A stretch of 64,000 nucleotides of DNA, from the NCBI GenBank assembly GCA_963798195.1, contig CAWCSF010000010.1, positions 310,001-374,000 of the forward strand, read 5' to 3'. Origin of the DNA: CAVSRC01 sp963798195 (GTDB lineage Bacteria > Pseudomonadota > Alphaproteobacteria > Rhizobiales > Kaistiaceae). The notes below the pieces were generated by a model. It did no database searches, had not been told where the DNA came from, and worked only from the letters and a program-made list of their open reading frames with translations. Each line of letters starts with the position of its first letter. Within the stretch, counting starts at the first letter, position 1. A program made the position numbers and the translations under genes. Shown here piece after piece: positions 11,181 to 18,981 of this stretch.

Positions 11181-11343
11181 ATGGAGGCGCTTCTGCCGGC
11201 CGCGATCGGAGCGCGGCTGGCAGCACCGATCGTTGCCCGGCCACAGGCGCGGCGGGCTGGATAAGGTCATCGGTGTCGTGATGCTTGCCATGGCGATCCG
11301 CCTCGTCGGCGCAGCGCCATGGACAGCGCCAAGTCCTGGCTAG
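11181..11343 (+). pseudogene. LysE/RhtB-type transporter C-terminal remnant
   Basis: The stretch just after the YedK-like gene reads as ARLAAPIVARPQARR in one frame and then LDKVIGVVMLAMAIRLV in the next. Together these resemble the last transmembrane helix of LysE-family exporters (loop, RR, Leu-Asp-Lys/Arg, hydrophobic helix). The frame changes in CGGCGGGCTGG. No other part of such a gene is present, so it is a decayed scrap. The call rests on a short match. Confidence 0.33.
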
Positions 11344-11522
11344 TGCATCTGCTCGTCGGTCGGAGCCGGCGTTGCGGCTCTCTGGCCGGCGCATTGCTGC
11401 ACGGCGGCCACGACCTCGCGGATGGCGAGGCGGCGATACTGCGCCTCGAGCGTCTGCTCGCGGGCATGGTCGGCCTTCGACCGGAACGGTCGCTGGTCAA
11501 CGGGTTGATTGTGGCGTGTCAC
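11340..11522 (-). CDS. Possible small protein (60 residues)
   Basis: A short basic protein with a helix-forming, ordered look (FRSKADHAREQTLEAQYRRL then AIREVVAAVQQCAG), GTG start at 11522 with GGAA upstream. The composition, with few arginine/proline runs, is unlike the random antisense frames nearby, and similar short proteins occur in related bacteria. Unproven; function unknown. Confidence 0.4.
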   Translation of the reverse strand: MTRHNQPVDQRPFRSKADHAREQTLEAQYRRLAIREVVAAVQQCAGQRAATPAPTDEQMH

Positions 11523-11659
11523 GAGGTTTCGTTCCGTCGCAGTGTCAAAAACCGGCGCCGTACGGCGCGCGGGCCGCGTCGGTGCGATTCGATTGCGGCA
11601 AATCCATGTTGCCGACTCCGGATTACCGAATTCCTACCGCGATTTGCAAGCCCTGTTGC

Positions 11660-12112
11660 TCACCAGCTCCAGGTTTGCGGATCCGGGACGGTCTGGTGAT
11701 GGCTGGCGGCGATCAGACCCTTGATTGACCGGACGATCCACCACACCGCCGTCAGGATAAGCAGGATGATCCCGAGCCCGAAGGCAAGAACCAGGATCGC
11801 CGAAATGAACGCATACAGGAGCCCGATCCCGGCGGTTCGGACTTGGTAGGCATAGTGATCTGCCCACATCCCCTTTGCATTGGGTCGATTGATCAGCGCC
11901 AGTGCGAACCCCACGATGATGGGCACGATGCCGAAAGCCGGGACCAGCCCCGCAAGGTAGAGGACGTAGTTCAGCATTACGTTTTCGCGGCCCGGGTGCA
12001 AATACGGGCTGATCACGTCAAAGGGTGACGGCCCACTGACCGGGTCCGCGTCTGGCTGCGAAGGCGGTGGCGGTGGCGGCGGCGTTGGTGTGGTTTGGTT
12101 GCGATCGGTCAT
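11660..12112 (-). CDS. DUF4870-like membrane protein
   Basis: A 150-residue membrane protein. A proline-rich N-terminus (a run of PPP, residues 9-17) precedes an ordered part with two or three helices (LNYVLYLAGLVPAFGIVPII and GIGLLYAFISAILVLAFGLG, ending WWIVRSIKGL). The pattern of a membrane segment, a short 'HYAYQVRTAGIG' loop and a last helix pair fits DUF4870/Tic20-like proteins. ATG at 12112 with GAGG seven bases upstream. Diverges from the DUF1499 gene across 191 bases. Function unknown. Confidence 0.65.
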   Translation of the reverse strand: MTDRNQTTPTPPPPPPPSQPDADPVSGPSPFDVISPYLHPGRENVMLNYVLYLAGLVPAFGIVPIIVGFALALINRPNAKGMWADHYAYQVRTAGIGLLYAFISAILVLAFGLGIILLILTAVWWIVRSIKGLIAASHHQTVPDPQTWSW

Positions 12113-12303
12113 GGTAATGCCTCGCTGCCTCGGTTCCTGCCCCTCCGAAGCGACGTCTGCGGTGCTGCCCCGGTTAGGCGCGGGCAAAACGCTGGCGAGC
12201 AGACGACATCTGGACAGGCACGCCTATTCTGCCTTCTATGACGCCGCGATGCGAGGAGGTTCATGTTGCGCGCCCGCGATTCCCGTAGCGTCCCGATGCC
12301 GTC

Positions 12304-13083
12304 ATGATTTCGCGCGTTGGCGAACGCCGTTCGCGGCTGGCGCCGTTCAGTTCGCGCATGGCGGCGCTGTCGATCCCGGTACTGATCATTGCGGCGATCG
12401 GTCATCGCATCGGCCAGCTTTCCGCAACCCCGACTTATGCGGTGATGGCGCTGGGGTTCTCGTTGGCGGCGCTTGCGGCAATCACCGGGCTGATCGCGTT
12501 CGCCGGCATCTGGCGCGACGGCCGCAAGGGGACGGGCGCTGCGATGCGCGGCCTGGTCGTCGGTTTGATCGTGCTTGTGCTGCCGGCCATCGGCGCGTGG
12601 AAGCTGGTGACGCTGCCGCGGCTCGTGGACATCTCGACCGACCCGGAGAATCCACCCCTCTTTGAACGCGCCCCATTCGATCGCGCTTCCGACGACGAGG
12701 CCATCGTCGAGCCCGGCGAAGAGGAGATCGCAGCCCAGCGCGAAGCCTATCCCGATATCGTTTCGCGCCACTATCCAGTCAGCACGGCACGAGTCTATGA
12801 GGAGGCAAAGGGGCTGGTCGAGCGTCGGCGGTGGCGCGTGCTCGATTCGCGCGAGCCATCCGAGACCGACGAGACCGCACGCATCGAGGCGGTAGCGACG
12901 ACGCTGGTTTTCGCTTTCCGGCAGGACGTGGCCATCCGCATCGTTCCCGATGGGGACGGGACACTGGTCGATATGCGCTCGGCCGCGCGTAACGCCGCGC
13001 ACGATCTCGGCTCCGACGCAGAACGAATCCGCGACTTCTTCGTCGACCTCGACGCTGCACTTCAGGGAGTCAGTGCCGGCTAG
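12304..13083 (+). CDS. DUF1499 domain membrane protein
   Basis: A 259-residue protein with three hydrophobic segments (about 20-40, 47-70 and 82-100) followed by a soluble DUF1499 domain (YPVSTARVYEEAKGLVERR, FRQDVAIRIVPDGDGTLVDMRSAAR, DLGSDAERIRDFFVDLD). The final strand-helix unit is the family hallmark. Role unknown. The stop overlaps the convergent metallo-hydrolase gene by 14 bases. Confidence 0.78.
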   Translation: MISRVGERRSRLAPFSSRMAALSIPVLIIAAIGHRIGQLSATPTYAVMALGFSLAALAAITGLIAFAGIWRDGRKGTGAAMRGLVVGLIVLVLPAIGAWKLVTLPRLVDISTDPENPPLFERAPFDRASDDEAIVEPGEEEIAAQREAYPDIVSRHYPVSTARVYEEAKGLVERRRWRVLDSREPSETDETARIEAVATTLVFAFRQDVAIRIVPDGDGTLVDMRSAARNAAHDLGSDAERIRDFFVDLDAALQGVSAG

Positions 13084-13966
13084 GCCGATAGATGCCGTTG
13101 AGCCCGGGCGATCCTGCATTTTCCACCAGGCCGCGCGTCACCATGCCTTCGAGATGGGCGAGGACGGAGAGGCTGGCCGCGCCGACCAGCTGCGGATCCA
13201 GCCCGACATATATCGCGGTGACGATGGCCGGAACCGTCTCGTCGCCAGCCATGACGCGCGCGAGGATCGCGGCCTCGCGCTGATGGCGATGCGCCTTGAG
13301 CGCGCGCACAAACCGGTGCGCGTCGGTGACAGGTCCACCATGCCCGGGAAGATATCGGTCCTCCGTCCGATCCAGCAGCGTGTCCAGCGACGCCATGTAC
13401 GCCGCCATCGATCCGTCCGGCGGCAACACCACGCTTGTCGACCACGCCATCACATGATCGCCGGAAAATATCAGCCCGCTGTCCGCCAGCGCGAATGCGA
13501 GATGATCCGACGCGTGGCCCGGCGTTGCGATCGCCTGCAGCTTCCAGTCCTCGCCCGCTATGGTGTCGCCATCTTTCAGCGCAGTGCCGAGTATCAACGG
13601 AGTGCCGGCCGAATCGAGACCAGGCTCGTCCTCGCTGTTGGTCGCCTTTCCAAACCCATACGTCGGTGCCCCGGTCGCGGCGACCAGCGCCGCGACGCCA
13701 CCGCTATGGTCACGGTGACTGTGCGTCAGCAGGATGTGCGTGAGCGTTTCGCCATCGATGGCGGTGAGGAGCGCGCGAAGGTGACTGTCATCGGCCGGAC
13801 CGGGATCGATGATTGCAACACGACCGGTTCCAACGATGTAGCTGTTGGTGCCGGTGAATGTGTAGGGCCCGGCGTTTGGCGCCGTTACGCGGCGCACGCC
13901 GGGCTCGATGGCAACGGCGCGCCCATGCTCCGGTTGGAAATCGCGCTGGAAGGTGAGGGGGGTCAT
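13070..13966 (-). CDS. Metallo-beta-lactamase-fold hydrolase
   Basis: A 298-residue zinc hydrolase of the LACTB2/glyoxalase-II-like group. The metal motif HSHRDH is at 82-87, with further ligands in TPGHASDHL and FSGDHVM, and the C-terminal YLPGHGGPV motif. A winged-helix-like tail follows (SVLAHLEGMVTRGLVE), as in LACTB2-type enzymes. Substrate unknown. ATG at 13966 is chosen; the frame runs 27 codons further upstream without family-like sequence. Confidence 0.8.
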   Translation of the reverse strand: MTPLTFQRDFQPEHGRAVAIEPGVRRVTAPNAGPYTFTGTNSYIVGTGRVAIIDPGPADDSHLRALLTAIDGETLTHILLTHSHRDHSGGVAALVAATGAPTYGFGKATNSEDEPGLDSAGTPLILGTALKDGDTIAGEDWKLQAIATPGHASDHLAFALADSGLIFSGDHVMAWSTSVVLPPDGSMAAYMASLDTLLDRTEDRYLPGHGGPVTDAHRFVRALKAHRHQREAAILARVMAGDETVPAIVTAIYVGLDPQLVGAASLSVLAHLEGMVTRGLVENAGSPGLNGIYRPSRH

Positions 13967-14060
13967 GCCGCGATGGACTGGCAGGCGATGCAGGCAAAGT
14001 CGCGGAACCGGGCCATGACTCAACCCCTTTGCGTGACGGGCGGACACCCGAGGGTGGAGG

Positions 14061-14137
14061 TGGTCGGAGTGGCAGGATTCGAACCTGCGACCCCCTGCTC
14101 CCGAAGCAGGTGCGCTACCAGGCTGCGCTACACTCCG
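14061..14137 (-). tRNA. tRNA-Pro (CGG)
   Basis: Cloverleaf on the minus strand with acceptor CGGAGTG/CACTCCG, anticodon arm CCTGC-TTCGGGA-GCAGG giving anticodon CGG, T-arm GCAGGTTCGAATCCTGC, and CCA encoded at the 3' end (positions 14061-14063). Confidence 0.95.
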
Positions 14138-14296
14138 GTTCCTGGCGGAGCGGTCTTATAACGTTGGGGCTATGGGGCGGCAAGGGCGCGGAAGGCCTGT
14201 AATTCCGGGATATCGGCGCGTTGCCGGTGGCCGGGCGAACCTATATACGGTGCCTCGGCCGGTCGGCCCGCCGATGCGCGCCTCCCGGCTGCCGGA

Positions 14297-14371
14297 TGGG
14301 GCGTAGCCAAGAGGTAAGGCAGCGGATTTTGATTCCGCCATACCCAGGTTCGAATCCTGGCGCCCCAGCCA
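14297..14371 (+). tRNA. tRNA-Gln (TTG)
   Basis: 75 bases including encoded CCA. Acceptor TGGGGCG/CGCCCCA, anticodon arm GCGGA-TTTTGAT-TCCGC giving anticodon TTG, T-arm CCAGGTTCGAATCCTGG. No integrase or repeat of the 3' end was noticed nearby. Confidence 0.95.
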
Positions 14372-14663
14372 ACTAACGAATTGATATTGCAGTAATTTAT
14401 TTCTTTTCGATCGCCAAAGCACCACGGACGCACCGTGCAGGAAGCAAGGGCGATTTGACGGCTCAAGAATGCCTTCCGTCTGGAACGCGAATTGGCCTGC
14501 TGTAGTCTGGCGTTGCATATGAACTTCGGCTCAGTAACTGATGAGACCGCTGGGTTCCAATAATGCGGCATAAACGAGCTATGACGAACTTCAACGCCGA
14601 GCAAGAAGACGCTTGGTTCGTTGCGTGCCGCGTGTCTGTCCGCAGTGCCGGCAACCCCAGTTC

Positions 14664-15506
14664 ATGAACGCGCTGCTAGCGATTTCTGCGGAGACCGAGC
14701 GCGCCTTCGATTGGTTGTGCCGGGACGTTCCGCGTGACGAACCCGTCACGTTCGTCACTAACCCCGGCAATATCGGGGACGCTCTCATCAACCTAAGCTG
14801 TTACCGCTATCTGTCGACGCGCTACGCCAAGCTGACCGTCCGCTCTGTCGACCATACGCCTTCTACGGACTGCGTGTTCATGGCCGGCGGAGGCAATCTG
14901 ATTGAAGGGCTCTACACCTCGGTCGCGGATTTCGTCACGGAGCGCTGCAGCGGCCGGCGTTTATTCTTCTTTCCGTCCTCGGTCAGTGGCTTCGAACAGT
15001 GGCTCGACGGGCTGTCCGGCCGCATGCGAATGATCTGCCGGGAACCGCTTTCTTGGGCGCATGTCGGCGACCATCTGCCGGAGGAAGAGGTGTGGCTGGG
15101 CCACGATGCGGCTTTCTCGGCGACCGGCCTGCTTCGCGCGGCGTTTGCAGGTGGACTCCAGAACCACCCACGGTCGGCGGCGCGCTTCTTCCGGAACGAT
15201 GACGAGTCGGGCCACCGCCTGCGCAGCGACGGCGACGTTATGGCGCTGCGCGGCGGCAACTGGGTCGATCTGTCGGCCGCGGAAAAGGCGGTCGCGGAGG
15301 CGGCGCTGACGATCCTGCAGTTCGGTCGCGTCTATACCGACCGGCTGCACTGCGCGATCCTCTCTGCCATCCTTGACCGCTATGTTGTTTTGGTGCCGAA
15401 TTCCTACTTCAAGAACAAGGCGGTCTTCGATCATTCGCTCAAGACACTCGCTAACGTCCGCTTCGAGACCGACCCGACACGCCTCGTCGAACATGCAGGG
15501 GTTTGA
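14664..15506 (+). CDS. Polysaccharide pyruvyl transferase family protein
   Basis: A 280-residue member of the PS_pyruv_trans family, which transfers pyruvate ketals onto cell-surface sugars using PEP. Visible features: NPGNIGDALINLSCYRYL (N-terminal nucleotide-fold), MAGGGNLIEG, and the C-terminal RVYTDRLHCAILSAILDR segment typical of the family (TxRLHxxI). The ATG at 14664 is chosen by alignment. It leads a surface-sugar cluster and is followed directly by the Tat-signal protein gene. Confidence 0.78.
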   Translation: MNALLAISAETERAFDWLCRDVPRDEPVTFVTNPGNIGDALINLSCYRYLSTRYAKLTVRSVDHTPSTDCVFMAGGGNLIEGLYTSVADFVTERCSGRRLFFFPSSVSGFEQWLDGLSGRMRMICREPLSWAHVGDHLPEEEVWLGHDAAFSATGLLRAAFAGGLQNHPRSAARFFRNDDESGHRLRSDGDVMALRGGNWVDLSAAEKAVAEAALTILQFGRVYTDRLHCAILSAILDRYVVLVPNSYFKNKAVFDHSLKTLANVRFETDPTRLVEHAGV

Positions 15507-15507
15507 G

Positions 15508-15687
15508 GTGAAGCGGCCCGATATCGATAGACGGAGATTGCTCGCCGCTTCGCTCGCAGCGACGGCAGTTGGCGTCGTCGGCTTGCGCTCTTCGTCGCAG
15601 GCGGATTCCGATGTCGTCGTCGTGGACGGCTGGGTCCTGTCGCCGCGCGACCTCCCGGTTCCCGGTTCCCCGCCTAGCCCGGAATGA
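15508..15687 (+). CDS. Small Tat-signal protein coupled to a GMC oxidoreductase
   Basis: A 59-residue protein consisting almost wholly of a twin-arginine signal (DRRRLLAASLAATAVGVVGL) and a short mature tail. GTG start at 15508, one base after the pyruvyl transferase stop, with AGGGG upstream. Its stop overlaps the ATG of the GMC oxidoreductase (ATGA, 15684-15687). It may be a folded-export partner that carries the oxidoreductase across the membrane by co-export, as known for small subunits of some FAD dehydrogenases. That role is inferred from position only. Confidence 0.55.
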   Translation: MKRPDIDRRRLLAASLAATAVGVVGLRSSSQADSDVVVVDGWVLSPRDLPVPGSPPSPE

Positions 15688-17138
15688 TCATCGACCTCGC
15701 AGAACGCCCTGCCGGTGCGCTACCACTTTTCGACGTTTGCATAGCTGGCGCCGGTGTCGCGGGACTGACCGTGGCACTGCAACTGGCGCAACGCGGACGC
15801 AAGGTCGCGCTGCTCGAGGCGGGCGGACGCGATTCGAGTGACGCGTCGCAAGACATCTACAAAGGCGAAAACGCCGGCGTCGAGAACCTGCCGCTCGACC
15901 GGACGCGGTTGCGCATGCTCGGCGGCTCGTCCAACCATTGGGGCGGCTGGTGCCGCCCTCTCGATCCGTACGACCTGAGCCGGACCGATCTTACCGGGAG
16001 CGGCTGGCCGATCACCGCCAGCGATCTCAGCCCGTATTTCGAGAAAGCCGCCGCAATCTTGGGCGTCAACAACGGGAGCGGAGGGGATCTTCCCCTTTCG
16101 GGCGCGGACGGAAATCTGCAGACCATCCGCATGCTCTTCAGCCGGCCTCCGGCCCATCTCGGCGACCGGTTCTACGATGCGATCGAAACCTCACCTGACC
16201 TGTTCGTATTCCTCAACGCGCCGGTAAGTGCGCCGGCGTTCGATCCCGCCGGTCAGAAAATTCAGTCGCTGACCGTACGCGCGCCGGACGGCTCCGCGGC
16301 ATTCGTGTGCCAAGCGCGTCTTTTCGTTCTCGCGCTCGGCGCCGTCGAGACTGCCCGCATGCTGCTTCTTTGGAACCGCGATCACGGCGAACGGCTCGCC
16401 AATCCGCGTATGCTCGGCCGCTACTACATGCAGCACCTTCATCAGGAGCTCGGACAGTTTGTTCTCATCGACAACGTCGCGGGACAAACAGGACCTGTCA
16501 GCGGCGACCAGCCGGAATCGTTCCTCTCTTCGACCGAAGCGTTGCTGACGGACACGGGCATCGGGGCATTCCGACTCTATTCAACGGCCATTGCCTGCGA
16601 GGCGCTGGCCGATCAGCTTTCGCAGGCCGCGACCGCGTCGTGCCTTTCGGTCCGTGCGGGCGGGCAGTTGCTGATTACCTGCGAGCAGATTCCGAACGAA
16701 GCCAGCCGCGTGACGTTGGGTTCCGATACCGACCGCCTTGGCCAGCCACGCGTGCGGCTCGACTGGGAGACCACCGGTGCCGACGCCCGCACGATGCGGG
16801 AGGCTGCGCTTGCGTTCGGCCGCTATCTCATCGGCGCGGGTCTGGGGCGGCTGAAGGTGAACCCGGCGGTGCTCGATGGGATCGCGCCCCTGGCGGGCTG
16901 GACCGGACTCCCCTCGGCGCTGGGCGCGGCCGGTCACCAGATGGGCGGTCTCCGTATGAGCCGGACGCCGGAGGATGGTGTTACCGACCGCGACTGCCGT
17001 GTGTGGAACATCGACAATCTCTACATCGGCGGCTCGGGTGTGTTCCGCACCTGCGGCCACGCCAATCCGACACTGACCCTCACCCAGCTGGCGCTGCGTC
17101 TGGCCGATACGCTTCAGGAGAGATTGGCGGCCAACTAG
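15684..17138 (+). CDS. GMC-family FAD oxidoreductase
   Basis: A 484-residue flavoprotein of the glucose-methanol-choline family. FAD-binding GAGVAGLTVALQLAQRG at about 21-37, the second flavin motif MLGGSSNHWGGWC at about 78-90, and a C-terminal NPTLTLTQLALRLAD with the active-site HQMGG and GHANPT region. It lacks its own signal peptide, which fits co-export with the Tat protein encoded just upstream. Likely oxidises a sugar or alcohol; the substrate is unknown. Confidence 0.82.
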   Translation: MIIDLAERPAGALPLFDVCIAGAGVAGLTVALQLAQRGRKVALLEAGGRDSSDASQDIYKGENAGVENLPLDRTRLRMLGGSSNHWGGWCRPLDPYDLSRTDLTGSGWPITASDLSPYFEKAAAILGVNNGSGGDLPLSGADGNLQTIRMLFSRPPAHLGDRFYDAIETSPDLFVFLNAPVSAPAFDPAGQKIQSLTVRAPDGSAAFVCQARLFVLALGAVETARMLLLWNRDHGERLANPRMLGRYYMQHLHQELGQFVLIDNVAGQTGPVSGDQPESFLSSTEALLTDTGIGAFRLYSTAIACEALADQLSQAATASCLSVRAGGQLLITCEQIPNEASRVTLGSDTDRLGQPRVRLDWETTGADARTMREAALAFGRYLIGAGLGRLKVNPAVLDGIAPLAGWTGLPSALGAAGHQMGGLRMSRTPEDGVTDRDCRVWNIDNLYIGGSGVFRTCGHANPTLTLTQLALRLADTLQERLAAN

Positions 17139-17148
17139 GTTGCGGCTT

Positions 17149-18711
17149 CTATCCGCCCGGTCTGGCCTTGGCGCAATCGCGGATGGCCGTCGGCAACAAA
17201 TCGAAGCTCCGCGCCGCTACGATGAACGCGTGGTAGCCGATCGTCCCGGCGCAAGAGGCGACGCCCGGCGGCAGATCGGCAACAACATTGCCCAGCGGTC
17301 GTGCGGTGAGAATCCAGATGGGTGCGTCGGCCGAAAGCGCCCGCGAGAGAGCGGTGCGCAGCGCCGGGGGACGCTCGTCAACCTCGATGCGTGGCGGTGG
17401 CGATCCCTCGGGCAAGGAGCGCTCCACCAGAACGGCAAGGGCCGGTTCGGTGACGTAGCCCTTCATTGCCGCAAGCTGGTTATCGCGGAAGAACTGCAGG
17501 AACGGTTCCCAGCTTGTCTTCCGCTCTGCCTCGGCGCCGTCGATACCCTGCAGCACGACGCCAACTGCCAGGACGCCGAGAATTATCCGGCCTGGCCAAC
17601 GACGCGCGACCAAAGCCGCTCCGTCGGCATAAAGCAGGCAGAGACACCAGAGCGACGGGTGAATGTGGCGAAGCGCCACGAGACTGCGGCCAATGTCCGC
17701 GCCGAAGAGCAGGATGGGCAGCGCGACGGCGACGAAGGCGGCCTGGCGGATGGGCGGTCGCGTGTGGCGAACGATCGAGATCGCTGCGAGCACGAAGAGG
17801 GCAAGGCCGAGATACGTCTCCCAGCCGCCGGGAAAGAAGCGATTCAAATCGCCCTCGGCGCTCCATCCGTAAATCGAGCGAATGTCCGCCGCGATGCCGG
17901 CAAAGGTGACGGCGTAGGCGTCGGCTGTCCACAGGATGGCGGTGAAGTGGTGGAGGTTTGGCCCGACGGCAAAGATGCACGGCGCGATCGCGGCCCACGC
18001 GACGGCGCACAGGACCAGCCAGAGTCGGAGCATGCCAGGGACGCGCAATAGGCGCGGCGATACCAAAACGGAAAGCTGAAGGAGGGCGATGGCGAGCCAT
18101 CCCATCACCATGGTCCAGCCCGCGCCGACCATGGCGATCACCAACGCGATCGCCGCGCCACGCATCAGCGTTCGGTGTCGGCGTGGCCGTCCCGAACCGA
18201 AGGCGCTCACAGCTTGTCGCGGCGCGCGCCACAGAATGGTTGCGGCTGCCAGCGACAGCGCGAAGAAGAAACAGAGCAGCGGGTACGGCCGTGCCTCCTG
18301 TCCGAAGCGGATCAGCACCGGCATGAAGGCGAAGGTCAGAATCAGAGCTATGCCGCCGACGCGACCGGAGATGCGGTGGGCGAGCCATGCCAGCGTTGCG
18401 CAGCCGAGCGAGTCGAGGATCGCGGACGGCAGGCGCAGCCAGAGTTCGGGCGCGCCGGCAAGGCCCAGCGCCTTGAGTAGCGCGTAATAAAATGGCGGCT
18501 CGCCGGCGGCGAAGCGGTCCTGAAACAGGCTGGCCCAGTCGCGCTCGATCGTTGCCGCAGCAACCAGCTCCTGTTCCCAGACGTTTTCGCCCAGCGTCGA
18601 TGCTCTGACCGCAAAGCAAACCAGGAAGGCGAGCGCAAAGAACGCCGTGGGTTCAATTTGGCTGGTGTCGAAGCCAGGTCGGACAGTGGGTGAAAGTTCC
18701 CGCGCCTTCAC
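17149..18711 (-). CDS. Membrane glycosyltransferase, GT39/ArnT-like
   Basis: A 520-residue polytopic membrane protein. The N-terminal periplasmic loop after the first helix (RASTLGENVWEQELVAAATI) and the following EPPFYYALLKAL plus WLRLPSAILDSLG and RFGQEARPYPLL match the GT-C fold of protein O-mannosyl/ArnT-type transferases that use polyprenyl-phosphate sugars. About ten further helices follow, then a soluble C-terminal domain. The usual acidic pair after the first helix is less clear here. GTG at 18711 with GGGAAG upstream. Its neighbours point to cell-surface glycan work. Confidence 0.75.
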   Translation of the reverse strand: MKARELSPTVRPGFDTSQIEPTAFFALAFLVCFAVRASTLGENVWEQELVAAATIERDWASLFQDRFAAGEPPFYYALLKALGLAGAPELWLRLPSAILDSLGCATLAWLAHRISGRVGGIALILTFAFMPVLIRFGQEARPYPLLCFFFALSLAAATILWRAPRQAVSAFGSGRPRRHRTLMRGAAIALVIAMVGAGWTMVMGWLAIALLQLSVLVSPRLLRVPGMLRLWLVLCAVAWAAIAPCIFAVGPNLHHFTAILWTADAYAVTFAGIAADIRSIYGWSAEGDLNRFFPGGWETYLGLALFVLAAISIVRHTRPPIRQAAFVAVALPILLFGADIGRSLVALRHIHPSLWCLCLLYADGAALVARRWPGRIILGVLAVGVVLQGIDGAEAERKTSWEPFLQFFRDNQLAAMKGYVTEPALAVLVERSLPEGSPPPRIEVDERPPALRTALSRALSADAPIWILTARPLGNVVADLPPGVASCAGTIGYHAFIVAARSFDLLPTAIRDCAKARPGG

Positions 18712-18838
18712 CCGTTACTTCCCGATTCGCCCACGTTTGGATGTGCCGTTCTGACGCGGCAATGGGCAGGATTAACGTGTTTGCATGCAACGATAAAGAT
18801 CGTGCAACTCATGCGGGTATTGCCCCTCCCTCAAGGTC

Positions 18839-18856
18839 TGTTGCCGGACGGCAACA
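18839..18856. promoter_or_regulatory. 18-base near-perfect palindrome
   Basis: TGTTGCCG-GA-CGGCAACA, with perfect 8-base arms, in the 270-base leader before the outer-membrane protein gene (start 18982). A second perfect palindrome, TTGCATGCAA, lies at 18781-18790. These look like operators, or in RNA a tight hairpin. Confidence 0.35.
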
Positions 18857-18981
18857 TGGCTGTGAATATGACCCAAGCCCGCGCACCCACCAGAGGAATC
18901 TCGCTGGCTTGGCGTGACTCTTCTGTCGCATCGGGAGTAACATTTTTAGACAGAATATCCACGTGGGCAGGGTCTTCAGAT

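Noticed and set aside
14061..14371. The tRNA genes as possible phage or island attachment sites
   Set aside because: No integrase gene, direct repeat of a tRNA 3' end or sharp change in content was noticed in the window.
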